Positions 46,990-59,600 of a DNA stretch of 64,000 nucleotides are shown here, piece by piece. Within the stretch, counting starts at the first letter, position 1, and every line of letters starts with the position of its first letter. The DNA is taken from the NCBI GenBank assembly GCA_037893245.1, contig JBAIAA010000900.1, positions 558,001-622,000 on the forward strand, read 5' to 3'. The notes under the pieces were generated by a model. That model ran no database searches. It had not been told where the DNA came from and saw only the letters and a program-made list of their open reading frames with translations. This stretch comes from Crossaster papposus (Eukaryota > Echinodermata > Asteroidea > Velatida > Solasteridae). The translations under genes and the position numbers were made by a program.

Positions 46990-47835
46990 TCATTCTGCCA
47001 TAGCTACAACTGGAGCCGACTGTGTGGCAGCATTACTTGCATCCATAGTTAAACCATTACTCAATGGCTTAGTGTCCGTACTAGCATTCATGCTTGCAGT
47101 GCTGAACTGATTTAGTTCAGGTTGGCTCTCTGTACCCCAAGCAGTAGGCTGGCAAACAGTACCCTTGGCTGTCGTTTGTGGTGGTCTCGGCTGGAGGGGT
47201 AAGTTTGACTGTCCGTGATTGACAGAGTTAGTCTCCGCCCCCTTGACCTCGGGTAACGCCCCTGTGGCAGTCTTCGGCCGTGGCTTTTCCAAGTTCAACT
47301 CTGTCGTTTCGGTCTTCGGACGGTGCCAATTTAAACAGTCTGCAACGCTGGTGCGGAAAACCGGTGCTGATCCCGTTCGTGCCCTGCGCAACCTCGTCAT
47401 TGATATCTGCTGCTTGGGCCTGTCATAAATGGACTCTATCCTTGGGTTGATGTAAGTGTTGGACTTCTGTAATGGGACTGGGTTCCTGTCGACGGTGCCC
47501 GTGTTCATATTGGTGTGCACCATCAGGTTGGGTTGTTGATGTCGGTGTGTAAACTGGTACGTCGTAATCAGTTTCTCCTGCACCATGTCAGGAGGGTCTG
47601 AGTACGGCGTTGGAAGGAAGGCCGGTGCTGATGCAGAGAGATACTTTGTGGGCCGTGTGATAGCAGGAACTAGGATCTGAGGAACCCGGTTTGTCTCAGA
47701 GCTCCTGAATGTTTCTCTGTAAACAGAGACAACAGGGCCATCTTCCTTGATCTCTTTGGTGTGCGGCACCCAGGAGATGAAGTCTGGCCGGAACTTGCCA
47801 GTACGTGCATGAGACACTTTCTTCTTGCCCAAACC
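46990..47835 (-). CDS. CIMIP7: CIMIP7 exon 4 (last, with stop)
   Basis: Starts at acceptor CTTTTAG with GLGKKKVSHARTGKFRPDF and continues ISWVPHTKEIKEDG. SVADCLNWHRPKTE lies about halfway, like human SECLNW. After that the sequence is low in complexity (NLEKPRPKTATG, QPRPPQTTAKG). It stops with TGA at 46990-46992. Confidence 0.88.
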   Translation of the reverse strand, partial: GLGKKKVSHARTGKFRPDFISWVPHTKEIKEDGPVVSVYRETFRSSETNRVPQILVPAITRPTKYLSASAPAFLPTPYSDPPDMVQEKLITTYQFTHRHQQPNLMVHTNMNTGTVDRNPVPLQKSNTYINPRIESIYDRPKQQISMTRLRRARTGSAPVFRTSVADCLNWHRPKTETTELNLEKPRPKTATGALPEVKGAETNSVNHGQSNLPLQPRPPQTTAKGTVCQPTAWGTESQPELNQFSTASMNASTDTKPLSNGLTMDASNAATQSAPVVAMAE

Positions 47836-50800
47836 CTAAAAGAAAAGTGAATAAACATGAGTCCACATTTGTTTTTTTGGTTTTGTTTTGTTTTTTTGCT
47901 CTGACACCAATCTCTGACATTAATCTCCATCACCAATCTGTCATTTTGGTAAATGTTTTGCCAAACAGACCAGTGAAGAGTACTTACTCAAGTAGTAATT
48001 GTAGTATCAGGTGACGTTAGGGTTAGGTTTATAGTGGACAAATTTACTGATTCCCAGTTCCTAAGAAGACATTTTTACATTCAAGACAAGACAGATATTT
48101 TGACTGTGACTTTTTATGCTACATACAGACGATTCCAGGCTTGCAAGCATGTCTGCCATGACGGCTCCTTTAATTGTGATAGGTATTGTTAACATAATTG
48201 ATGACAGCTAGGGCAGTAGCTTTAACTACAATAAGCTTGCACAGTGATTTCTCCATTGAAGGGGCGCATGAATGCCCAGATTCAACTTGAATGCCCAGAT
48301 TCACCTTAAAGGCCAGCTCACTATTGGTTTTTGGCCATTATAAGTAATCCATATTTTCTGTGAATAAAGATATATAGTAAAATCCCCTTGTGAAAGTTTC
48401 AGCCTCATTGGTCATTTCATGTTCAAGAAAAAAGCGAAAATTTTCTGAACGATTTCTCATTAGTATCAGTGGATTAATTCCTCGTCTCATTAGACAAAAA
48501 CTAATTGTTTTACTAATTTCTTAACGACTATAGCATTTCAGGCAAAACTATTCCATGGGAAGTTTCCTAACATCATCATGTTTATACCGTGTAAGTTATT
48601 TGTAAATCTGTGAACATTTATGGTTTTCGAGATTTCCAATAGTGAGCTGGCCTTTAAGGGAGAAGGAATTACAGAAACTAACTTGTTAGTCAACTTACAT
48701 CTTGGAAGGAGGTGACAGTATTCAGAAACGAGAATCGGTTGTCATGGTTAGAAAACTGATGATTAGTTGGACGTGTCTGCAAGGAAACCCAAACAAGTAT
48801 TATTGTAACTTATCAAATACACAATTTCACTATGTGATTCTGAGCAGATTAAAAAACAATTATTTACCCATTTGTCTATACAAAAATCCTAAAAAATATG
48901 CTAGGGGTGTGCATTGTAACTATGCACTCGAGGACCCGACCATTGATGTCAGGAACCGATTCTAGATTATGGAATCGAATACTTGTAACCAACTTTACAA
49001 ATTACATGTGTACGTAGTAACTTCTCAAACGATCTAAACAAAAGGTTTTGTATGTCATTTGTTTGGTACTTTCAAAATGAAACCAGGCTAAATAGGTAAA
49101 AAATATATACTTTTCACGTGGACGATGCTCGCGAGAGTTGCAGATACACCTTGAAGCTATAAAGCTCAGTGCAGTTATGTACACACTTGTTAATGCACTG
49201 ATGTAGTATCGTGCGGGTACCCGTGTACCCGTTTGTTTTTTTATCGGGTAGCTGGTTTCCAAACTACACGTAAATGCACACCCCTAATATATATGTGACC
49301 GGCTCCAAGAAAAGGTGTTTAAAAAAACCAGAGTTGTGTACATGGTTAAAAAGTCCAGGATATAAGCTCTCATTTTATAGTACACAGTAGAGCTCCTCCC
49401 GTTCTGGTGATAGACGTTTTTGCATATTATTAGGTTTCATGAAATTCAAATTAAAACTTCGAAACACAACAAAACTAAGACAATACATTGAAATCATGCA
49501 AAATACATATTTTTTTCGCTTTATCAAAATCTAGCTTTTTGTTAATTAAATCTGAAACTTTGGATATTAAAGATGTCATTTAAGACAAAAAAAATGAAAA
49601 TCTAATTTTGACAAAAAATGTCGCCCTCTCAACTTTAACAGGCCATTACACATAAATAAATAGCGCGACTTATATCACCTATTCCTAGAGCGGGTAGCAT
49701 ATCGAATGTTCAAAGGTTGTTTATATGGTTCTTTTATCATTAAGTTGTCGTTTAGATCGCATTGGTTTATACTCGTTTTTATGTTGCCAGAAAAAATCTT
49801 TCTGACTGTACATGTAGTACAGAGTTTAGTCGGCTAACAATTTAATGTTTCTCTGATATTAAATCACTTTCTTTTTTAATTATTATTTGTAAATAATGGG
49901 AATTTAACCCATTTATTCTAGTAATTTGATTTTATCAAGAGTTAGCGTCGATAGCATAAAAAAACACAAATCACTCTGCCATAGCATAAAAACTGAGCCA
50001 GCATTTATTTGTTTATTCATTCATTCAAAGCACTTGGGTTTCGGTAAATATTTACCCAGGGTGACCATCTGAAAGGTTGCATTCCCATTGGACCCATGTC
50101 CCCCTGATCTTGAGGCTAATCTGACCTGATAACCCTAGAATGCTACTTTGTTGATAACTGGGGTCATTTATCAAAGTATTGCATTTTGATACGAATATGG
50201 CATCGGATGACTTTGCTGTAATTTTCGAAACTTTTTAAAGCATTTAAAGTTTTGTGTTTATAGAAGCTGGAAAAAGAAAAGAAAAAAAAGTGGTGTTTTT
50301 GCAGTCTGGCTCCTCGACTTACTTCAGACGAATTCAATAAATTGGGAGCAGTGTTTAAAAATAGTCAGGTTTTTACATCGATTGCCGGCTGGCAATCATT
50401 TGAAATTGATACAAAATTTGAAAACCAAATCACATCTGGGGCCAATTTCACAAAGTTGCTAAGCACACAAATTTGCTCAGCATAAACATTCTTCCTTGGC
50501 AAAAACAGGTTACAGACTAAATTTTCAGGTGATGTATAATTTGTTTGTGACTGATAATCATCTAGTTTATGCTTAGCAGCTCCGTGAAATTGGCCCCAGG
50601 TGCCATGATTTCACAGGATGCTTAAAACTTAAAAGGGTTTTTATTTGTGTGCGCTTGTGTATGTCTTTTTGACATCGTGTTTTTAACTTAAATTGTTATT
50701 ATCTGTATTTATTCTGTCTTTTATTCAATTTTTTTCCGATTATTTAAAGTTTTTTTCTAAAGCGCTTTTGAATATATTTGTTATAGAATTTGCGCTATAC

Positions 50801-52271
50801 AAATAAATAAATAAATAATATTTATTATTATTATTGACTTTTGACAGACTTTTGTTATCATCCGTACAAAAAGAAAACCACACTGGTCACGAACAAAAAA
50901 TCTGATTTTATGACGATTTTATGTACCTGTAATTTTCTGCAGAACTTATCAGGAGGTGAAGGTTTTGCTTGTAGTCTGTAGTCGTTGACAAAATCATTTC
51001 TGGATTTACTCCTGAAATGACCGTAGTAACCCGTAGGAAACTGTGGGGTAAAACAAATCATAGCATTTTATCCACAGCGATCCTGTTCTTATAAGCAATA
51101 TAAATACCAGTAATAAGAAGGTACATACAGAATACATACATATTTCACTAGGGCCTGTGCATTGGAACAGGGTACCTGACCGTTGATATCAGAAACCAGA
51201 TCCAGATTGATATGGAATCGAGTAGCCGTAACAATTTTTACAAACTCTGACAATGAAAAGGAAAAGGATAAATAAGATTTTTCCCAAAGGTCTGTTCCGC
51301 AACCATCAACTGAAAACAGTTTGTTGCATGTTTATGGTTCACGGCTATAAGCCTATGTCCATTCAGATGATTCCACTCTAGATGTACAAATAATACTGTG
51401 AAATAACTAACCCAAACAACGTTAACTCACTCAAGATTGAATTCCATACATGGTTCGTTGGTATAAAAAACCATAACAATTATTAGGCAGCAACTTCCAA
51501 GAGTTGAATTTTTGGTTTGGGTTTCTTTGACAGATACTCGGGTACCCATAATTGTTCAACGGGTACCCAGTTCCCATATATTACCCGTCCACGCACACCC
51601 CTATATTTCCCACTTCAGTTGATTCAATGCTGTCAAATAAATTGGGCACAATTGCAAAATATAACGCCCCTCGTCTGTCCCACCTCGTAGCCGGCTATGC
51701 AGATATATGGTCACGGTTGATTGCCCTCTAATGCTCTATACAACTTTTTAATACAAGTTGGCTGATGACTCGGGACAAAAAATCATTGCGACCCCAAATT
51801 TCGATTTTGGGCCCCTAGTCCGCGGCTCAAGACAAGTGTTCCTTTTCATTTTGCTACAGATAACCTAGACCTTCTTCCAAAAATGTAAAGCACCGACCGA
51901 CAGAGTGCAGAGTTACATTTTTTTGAGGTAAATTATAAATTAACCCATCTCAATTTTTCCTCTATAAATTAAGTATAAAGTCTTTAAGTAAAGCTTTTTT
52001 TAGAGATGGGGGGAAATGGACTGTGGACATGTGCAAGTCCTCAATCCGTCCTCCTGCATCCTGCCTTTGTGTGTATGGACATCTTTTAAATGTGTTCACA
52101 TAATCACAGGGGTAATTGGGTTACCATCACAGGTGGTGGTCCACGAACACTCAGTATGGAAGGTTCAGACACACACACAGTTCATAGCCCACAGACCATG
52201 TGCAACGCAATGCATGTCTTTGTGGACGCTAATTTATTACTTACCCAACTTCCCTGCGTAGTCTTTGCCAT
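46990..52271 (-). CDS. CIMIP7: C3orf84/CIMIP7 ortholog, presumed ciliary microtubule-associated protein (gene span)
   Basis: Four exons in phase 0 join to about 354 codons: 52245-52271, 50927-51040, 48699-48776 and 46990-47835. The order of conserved blocks matches human C3orf84 as I remember it: GSW then GYYGHFRSKS, DYRLQAKPSPPDKF, HQFSNHDNRFSF, GLGKKK, and DCLNWHR near the C-terminal half. The protein is longer than the human one because of a low-complexity, threonine/glutamine-rich tail. Repeated aromatic-basic motifs like these are usual in microtubule-binding ciliary proteins; direct function is not known to me. It starts about 350 bp from the IHO1 first exon in divergent orientation. 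Confidence 0.85.
48306..48657. mobile_element. inverted-repeat element with TTAAAGGCCAGCTCAC ends
   Basis: 22-base perfect terminal repeats, TTAAAGGCCAGCTCACTATT and its complement, 352 bp, in CIMIP7 intron 3. It ends about 40 bases before exon 3's donor side. Confidence 0.87.
48699..48776 (-). CDS. CIMIP7: CIMIP7 exon 3
   Basis: Encodes TRPTNHQFSNHDNRFSFLNT. The HDNRFSF motif corresponds to HDNRTSF in the human protein. Acceptor CTTGCAG, donor GTAAGT, 26 codons in phase 0. Confidence 0.87.
48902..49286. mobile_element. hAT-like MITE, copy 1
   Basis: Ends TAGGGGTGTGCA and TGCACACCCCTA; contains GGGTACCCGTGTACCCG. CIMIP7 intron 2. The end sequence is hAT-like. Confidence 0.75.
50436..50599. 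mobile_element. GGGGCCAATTTCAC inverted-repeat element
   Basis: Ends CTGGGGCCAATTTCAC and GTGAAATTGGCCCCAG. The interior TTGCTCAGCATAAAC recurs inverted. Decayed relatives are at 7276-7450, 20450-20640 and 22300-22600. Confidence 0.85.
50927..51040 (-). CDS. CIMIP7: CIMIP7 exon 2
   Basis: Encodes FPTGYYGHFRSKSRNDFVND and YRLQAKPSPPDKFCRKLQ, the family signature. Acceptor CCCACAG, donor GTACAT, 38 codons in phase 0. Confidence 0.88.
51149..51603. mobile_element. hAT-like MITE, copy 2
   Basis: Ends TAGGGCCTGTGCA and CGCACACCCCTA, with the same interior (GGGTACC, GATATGGAATCGAG) as copy 1. CIMIP7 intron 1. Confidence 0.75.
52245..52271 (-). CDS. CIMIP7: CIMIP7 exon 1 (start codon)
   Basis: Nine codons, MAKTTQGSW, then donor GTAAGT. 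Human C3orf84 also has a GSW a few residues after the start and then the YGH block. The ATG is at 52271-52269. Confidence 0.82.
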
Positions 52272-52650
52272 CTTGATGCTAAAAATCAAAAAAAATATCG
52301 CGGGACCGTGGCTTCAACTTCATACCATGTCCCCAGTAGGGAATATAGCATTAGTTAGTCATCTGGTTGTAAGATTTTTCAACAAAAGTTTCTTGTAATT
52401 GATGTGTAATTAGAATTATCACTAATTCGCCGCACACCGTTTCTAGGGGCTGGCGACATTGTGTACGGAAGTAAACGCGCCGTCGTCAGTGCCGTCATGA
52501 ATATGGATAAATTGAAGGATCGCCGCACCAATCAAAGGTTAGGACGGATAAATAGGCGGGGCACTACTAATAATGTGCCCATGCGCGTTGTAAATGTTTA
52601 GACTTTAAATCCAAGATGGCGTTTAGGCGCGGAGAACAAATTTAGGTTTG
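52272..52650. promoter_or_regulatory. shared CIMIP7/IHO1 promoter region and IHO1 5' UTR exon
   Basis: The segment between the divergent genes is CpG-rich compared with its surroundings (about 52430-52600) and has an ACCAAT box at 52527-52532. A strong donor GTAAGTT at 52651 closes a probable IHO1 non-coding exon; the next acceptor is TCGTTAG at 53529. The transcription starts themselves cannot be seen. Confidence 0.5.
52616..52645 (+). CDS. short upstream ORF in IHO1 5' UTR exon
   Basis: ATG in a strong context (CCAAGATGG) opens a nine-codon ORF, MAFRRGEQI, that stops just before the donor at 52651. If transcription starts upstream of 52616, this uORF would precede the main start at 53587 and could lower IHO1 translation. 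Whether it lies in the mRNA is inference. Confidence 0.35.
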   Translation: MAFRRGEQI

Positions 52651-53023
52651 GTAAGTTAAAAAACAGATTAAAAATTATATTTGTTGTTTATTTCTTGTTT
52701 CAAATAAGAAATATAGTTAATTTACTATTTTCCTTTAAATCAATTAAGCACCGGGCCAATTTAAGCCGAGAAAGTTGTGTAAAAAAGCTTCCAAGCTCCA
52801 TGTTGATGTTCTGTCGTCTGCTTTTTTGTGTCACGGGGATTGCATTTGCAGACGACAAGGAGACAAATGCTTTTCTGACATTGGCCAAGCATTATGAGTA
52901 TGCGATATTACATAAACAAATAAGTCATTGATTACTTAAGCATAATTTATTTAATTTGCGGTCTTCTACTTCAAATGGAGTTGTGCATTTAAAACTTTCT
53001 CACCGTTTTAATTAATATTTAGG

Positions 53024-53402
53024 AATTCTCACGGTCGGAGGCTGTTCCACCTATTGCACACGCCGTCGGGCAAAGGGGTAGCCCTCCATTCAATTTGTAT
53101 ACAGGGAATTACGTGTTTTCTATATTTTTTTACAGCAATAAAGACATGCATACTTTTTTTTCTGGTGTATCGTTGGAGATTTTGTTACTTCATAAAACAA
53201 TGAAATTTGGAAATATTTCGGTGTAGTGTTTAATAGATATTATAGACAATAATTAATTATTAAGATTTTTTTCACATAGACCACAACGCTATTTATTGCT
53301 ACTCATTCCCCTTTGAGTCCAGAGGGGGTGATAACTAACAGCCACCACTGACCAATCAGAGACAAGAAACAGGGCCGGTGACGTCATGCCGACCGCGAGA
53401 AT
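53024..53402. mobile_element. inverted-repeat element with ATTCTCGCGGTCGG ends
   Basis: Left ATTCTCACGGTCGG, right CCGACCGCGAGAAT, 379 bp in IHO1 intron 1. A lone end of the same family (ATTCTCGCGGTCGGCATGAC) lies near 43943. Confidence 0.8.
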
Positions 53403-53586
53403 GTATTAAATTTTTGTTGTGCTGTTTTAATTGATTCATATTATTCTTAATAAACTTCTTTCTAAGTTCTAACGTTATAAGTTGGCCTAACGTTAATTAT
53501 ATTTCTGTACATTTTGTTTTACTCGTTAGGGATCTTGCCGTCGTTAGATGTGTTGAAACTTTGTGAAGTAAATCACTCAATTCAGG

Positions 53587-53636
53587 ATGTTCAATAATCA
53601 ACTTAGTGCAAAGGAGCTTTACAGCACAAATCCATC
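53587..53636 (+). CDS. IHO1: IHO1 exon 2 (start codon)
   Basis: ATG at 53587 gives MFNNQLSAKELYSTNPS, resembling human MNFNVWNIKEMLSIPSG as recalled. The exon itself probably begins at 53530 after a pyrimidine-rich acceptor. Donor GTAAGT, ends in phase 2. Confidence 0.82.
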
Positions 53637-56600
53637 GTAAGTTTAGAAAGTCCATCAAGTTAACTTCAATTGTATTTTTTTTAATCAATGTTTAAAACTA
53701 CAATTTTCCCTGTAGCACACTATTTTATTTGGTAAAGACCCTAAATAAATCTGCTTCAAAGACCATTAATATTATTATTTAAATTATTATTATTATTATT
53801 ACATGTATTATTTATTTGGCCAAGAAATGGAAACAGCACAATGTGAGTTTGTAAAAGATTGGGCTATCTACTTACAAAGAAATAATGAATATATCTTACA
53901 CTACACTGGTTGACAAAGAATTAATTTTATAAAATCATTTGTGGTAAGAAGATGTAAAGAAAGGTAAAGGATGTATTTTTGGTATAATTTAAGTAAACAA
54001 AATAAATTGTTTTATGTCTAACATTGATTTTTTTTTCATTCTGAAAAACTTCCTAATTGTTTTACTTACATGTAGTCAGTTTTTACAGAGATCAGGATTC
54101 CGAACAGACCTTGAAGATTCAGCATTCAACTCCTCACTGAGCCAAAACAACTCTCAGATAATGAGCTCACAGATGGACTCCCAATCCAGCTCCTTTGACA
54201 TGTTCTCTCAGATGCCAATGTCCCAACAGGGTTTCTCACAGCAAACTGAAGTATTGTTTCTGTTAATATTTTTTTTTGGAAAAAATGTAAATTGCAACCT
54301 GACGCTTTTTTCTTCTTCATATATCATACAAATGAAGGTTAATAAGTAAAAAAAATACATGAATCTGGGACTGAGAAACATTTCCAATTATGTTAGGAAA
54401 TACTTAAACATTTTTCTCGACTCTCATTTGACTTTGTACACAACTGTTAAGTAGCGCGTCAGAATACATTTTGTCCTTTATTTTTACTATCTTGAATATA
54501 ATTATTTCTTTGCTTGTTTCCATGCATTCAGTGTTATTATAGAGTTTAAGATATTTGAAACATTTTACCATGCTTGTGATAGGGCACACAGAAGTTTAGC
54601 GGTAGGATACACCATATGCAGATATCAAACATTTTTAACTTCCGAATTATTAGGAATATCTTAAATTTTTGAAAGTAAATAATGATTTTAGGCATCCAGC
54701 AAAAACGATTGCGCTAAATATCTTGTAATTGTTCAAATCACAAGAAAACAAGAAAAACAATAACAACCACCTGACGTCAGTTGAAAACTAATTGCCGTTT
54801 TTCTTGCTTGTTGTCTTGGCATATATCATTGTAGAAAAAGTTGACAGGTCAGTTAAACAAAATTTACAATAAAATACAAGCCCCCAAATCCACCCATTCC
54901 TGATAATTCAAGCCATTACCAATGGTGTATCTTAATATGAAAATGTTGTCATTTTGGCATCACATTTAAAAAAAAAATTGAACAAGTTTACCTTCCTCAT
55001 ATGATGTGCAGACTGTAGATGTAAAATCACTTATAAGAAATGTTTTTTTTAAGGATTAGATTAGATTAGATTTTATAGATTATTCTTTATTTTTCAGAAT
55101 ACAAACAACCCACAGCGATTCTACATGAAGTACATGTCTAAGGCACCCCTCTTCAACAAAGAACCTGACAAAAATGTACCACCTAGAAGAAAAAGCTTCC
55201 AAGAGCAACTTGACAGCAACAAACAGAAGGCAAAAGAAAGGGATGACAGGTAAAAACGAGAACAAGAACTAATTGGATTTATCCTTACAGCAGCTTAGAG
55301 ATTTCTTGAAAACATAAACACAAGAGTACAACAACTAAATACATGTTTTCTTTTTGTTTTCCAAGCCTATTCTAACAAAGCCATACATAATTGGATAGGA
55401 TATGTTACCCTTTATCAACAAATAATGATTTATGAAAAACTAAATTAGAATTGTAATATTACATAATTGACAGAAAATTATTTCCTAAATGTTTCAAGTA
55501 AGCATATAATTATTCAAGTTACAATCCGATTGGCAAATAATCTTCAGAGAAATAGATGTTGCCACCCCTTCATAAGACATTTACTTGTTTGGTAATGGAC
55601 TGCACTAGCTCCCAAACATCCTAAACTTGACATCTTAATACAGCATTTTCCCATGTCTTCGTCCACGGGTACAGAGATCTGATCAACACCTTCATCAATC
55701 TGGTCAAGGAGTGCTCAGAGGAAGTCAAGTCAGCTGCCTCAGACATCAGGAAAGATGTGGACAAAAATATCTCAGAGTCCACCATCCAGTTCAGCAGCCT
55801 CATTCAGAAAAGTGAGTGGTCTTAGATCTAGTGGTGCGTTTGTATTGACCGGCAATCGTGGTCGTCGGACAAAAGAATTGGGAGTCAAACAATGGGTCCA
55901 CGATTGACACAACGTCCATGATCTTTTCTCGTGTACAAATCCTATGGCGATCATCCGAAAACGTTAGAGTATAAACAAAAGAGGGAAGACGGTCGGACAA
56001 TGCCCCGTCCACGATTGCCGGTCTATACATGACTGTGTGAGTTAGTCTTGCATACGCACTGTGGACCTCCAAACAATATAGGTCCACACGATGTGGGAAG
56101 AGGTTACGGTTTGTGGACTTGCCCAGGTCCACAATCCGTTTTTCAGTTTCCGAAAAAGAGCGCTAGAGGAGAAACGGGTTAGGGTTCTATATAGAAAAGA
56201 TAGAAGGGACAGCTGAGAGGCCCATAATCAACATTTGAGAGTAAATTTGTTTTGGGGAAGCGAGAAAAATGAGTATTTAATCAAAGTTGTTTATCTACAC
56301 GAAGACAAAGGAATGTCCACAGTACGTATGTAAGGTAAAGGGTGTGTGAGTGGGTAGGGTGAATTGTAGGGTTAGTTCTGTAGTGTGAAACTATTTTCCG
56401 GATTAGTTTCTACCCTGGTAATGACTGCTACCCGGGTAATTATTTATTCGGTAAGCCGGTGGTAGTGTGAAACCCTACTAATGACGTAGTGGCTACTGGC
56501 TTTGTTTACATATATGCGCTTTCCAGGGAGCGAAGTCAGGGTGCCAGGTGAAGTGAAGTAGTGCACATAAACAAAGCGTGACATCATTAGGTCTTAGGTG

Positions 56601-59600
56601 TATTAACCAGTTCGCGCCGGAGGACATATATACACACACAATTTTCCCGAGATTTAAAACGAAGGAAGCATAAACACGTTACGAGCAAGGCCGAAAATGT
56701 CTGTCAGCAGCAAGCAAGGCCGGAAATGCATGGGTGTGCTTCCCAGTACCATTGGCCTGAACCTGCCTCGGATCAAGTTTCGTTCAAAATAATCCCGCGC
56801 CTCAGCTGAGAAATGTTAAAATAATCCTGGCGAGAACTGGTTAAAACGTGGCCTGATTACTCTATATCTGCTGTATTTGCACTTGCAAACCGATGCAAAG
56901 AATATACCCTTGCCCATCTTGGATAGCTTGTGATGACTTGAGACTGAAGGGTTTTTACTTGACCTGTCTGTGTGTTCTTCAGAGGAATTGAGTGTGATAT
57001 GCTGCTTACTGCTTACATTTCTTGTTTATCTTGCAGTCAATGAAGACTTGAAGCAGTACCATAACACACTGCTGGCTGCAGTGAAAGTCAGAGAGAACCA
57101 GCAGGCCGTACTGGAAGCAATGCAACGAGACATTGCTGCTGTAGGAATTCTTGAAGCTGTTTAACCAGTTCGCGCCGGGATTATTTTAACATCACCGAGC
57201 CGAGGGGCGGGATTATTTTTAACGAAACTCGATCCGAAGCGTGTGCAGGCCGATAGTGTCGGGAAGCACACCCACCCATTTCCGGCCTTGCTCGCTGCTG
57301 ACAGAGATTTCCGAACTTGAACTTGGCGTGTTTATGCATCATCCGTTTTGAATTTGGGGAAAAATTTGCGTTTATATACGTCATCCGGCGCGAACTGGTT
57401 AATAATGATAATAATTGAAATGCGTGCTTTGGTATTGAAAATCTGAATGCGCTGACTTTTACAATTATTACCGTTTTGTTATTCATCAGGACCATACAAG
57501 GGATCACATGACAGCCGATATCAGCGCACATTTAGCCTCTACCCCAACGCTGTTCCACAGGCTCCATGCGCGACATTAGTTTTATGCACATGTGCTTGTT
57601 TTATCGGGCTAGATCGTAAAATGCATTATTCATGAGCTCGGCTGAAACATTAAAAAAAAACTGCTCTTATACACTAAATATTTAATATTATGCTGTAAGT
57701 TTCACCCAAAAGGGATGAAAAAATAAATAATTTAATGTCGGCAGTTCTGTGAAATTCCACTAAATCCAAAGCCTTCAATGTGTTGAACGAGAGGTACCAC
57801 CGAACGTAAATAGTCCAAAATAAACCTTATATGTGACCTGTTCCCACGAAACCCGGACAAAGTCGACTTTTTAGTTTTTCAGATTATGCTTTTTTCAAAT
57901 TCTCTAGGTTCTCAGCTTTAAAATGATGTATCATTTACATATGTACCCCCACCCTATCTTCCCTGGGGTCTTGATTTAGTGATAAAACCCTGACAACCTA
58001 ATTATGAGATAAACAGCTTTGAAGTTCAGAAAAGCGTATTATTTCTATACACAAATGTTTCACAAAATTGACCAAAAAAACCACTTCTGGTAGACGGATT
58101 TTGTTCAAATTTGAGTAGATTGTAGATTAATAGTGAGTGACTTAGGAAAACCTAAAACCTCAAAATGGTAAAATCCATCCAGAAATGACTTCAGGAGTAC
58201 ATTGTGACAAAACACATTGTGCGACTTTGTCCGGGTTTCGTTGGAACAGGTCACATATTAAGACTCAATCTCAGGGTGAACAAAGAAGTTGGCAAGGCGG
58301 GACTCGAACCTGCGAACTCTGGAATACCGGATCAGTGCTCTACCAACTGAGCTATCTTGCCCTATGTTGGCGGTCTCCCAAATTGTCAGTATCTTTGTCA
58401 GTATCTTCGTAAGACTGTCAGGAAAACATCATTTAGACTTTAAATTTTTAATTGACGCTGGTTTCGAAAGTAAAAACCTAGTAAACTCGCCTTCAAATGG
58501 GGATTTCCTGGCGGGTTCACTAAACGCAAAGTGTGATTTTCACAATTCAACTGTACAATAACACAGTGGTAGGCAAGGTTCACAAACAACTCCCACGCCG
58601 ACGCGTCATTGTCCCACGCCACCCACGCACTGGGTATCATGTACTTGGCAAGGCAGCGATTGGGTGTAGTAGCACCTGCTATTAGGGTTTTTAATTTAAA
58701 GTCTTACACCGTGACATTTGTCCATTATTAGTCTGTCCAACAGTACTTCTCTTGATTCAGAGACGACGAACAATTCCAAGAAACATGAACGTTATTTTTG
58801 TTCCAATTAAGACACTGATGAACATCACAATCAATTATGGAATAAAGTAGTTTCTCATCAAGCGTCTTGCCTAAAAATTCACAGTCTATATGATAACAGA
58901 TTATAGCCCTTTTTCTCATGATTTATTGTTATATCTTAAATATCGACCACTTATTTGTAATATAAAAAAGTGATTGAAATGACGTCCTCTGGTGAGCTAT
59001 TTTTATGAAAAACTGGACTGGATAGAATTTGGTCGTAATTTTAAGAGGGTGTTTTATACGAGTTGAAGCATGGACAAGCAAAAAAAGCTAATGTCGCCTT
59101 AAAAACAGCAGTGACCCATGCAGGTACCTTGTTATACTCTTTGGTGGAGAGAGGCAATTGTAGATTAAGTGTCTTGCCCAAGAGCACAAATACAATTTTG
59201 TCGCAAAAGACAGCACTGCGGCCCTTGGCTTCAGTGCCGATTGGAAATTTCTCTGTTAATATTTAAATACATATGTTATCCTGCCTAACAAAGTGAAAAT
59301 CTGTACTTAATATCTTGCAGAGTGTGCCAAGAGGTCAGTCGGAAGTATTTTTGATCCACCCTTGAAAAAATAGTTTTATATTTGCATTGTTAATTGTAAT
59401 TCGTTCACAGAGGGAGGCCAAAATTGAAGTCTTGGAGATGCAACTGGCAGCAGCTAACAAGCAACGTGATGAGACAGTGGTAGAGTCTGTCCTGGAAGCC
59501 TATTCAGAGCAGCAGCAGATGAACCGAGAGCAGATGGACAAGATGCAGGAGGAACAGCAGACCTTCTGCAAGACGCAGATGGACAAACTACAACAGGACC

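Noticed and set aside
57141-57164. IHO1 exon 6 read through to the TAA in the MITE
   Set aside because: A donor GTAGGA at 57141 restores phase 0 to exon 7, which is homologous; read-through would truncate the coiled coil.
58296-58366. functional tRNA gene
   Set aside because: Box A and B are good, but the anticodon stem does not pair and the flanks are shared with the 46725 copy, so it is a SINE head.
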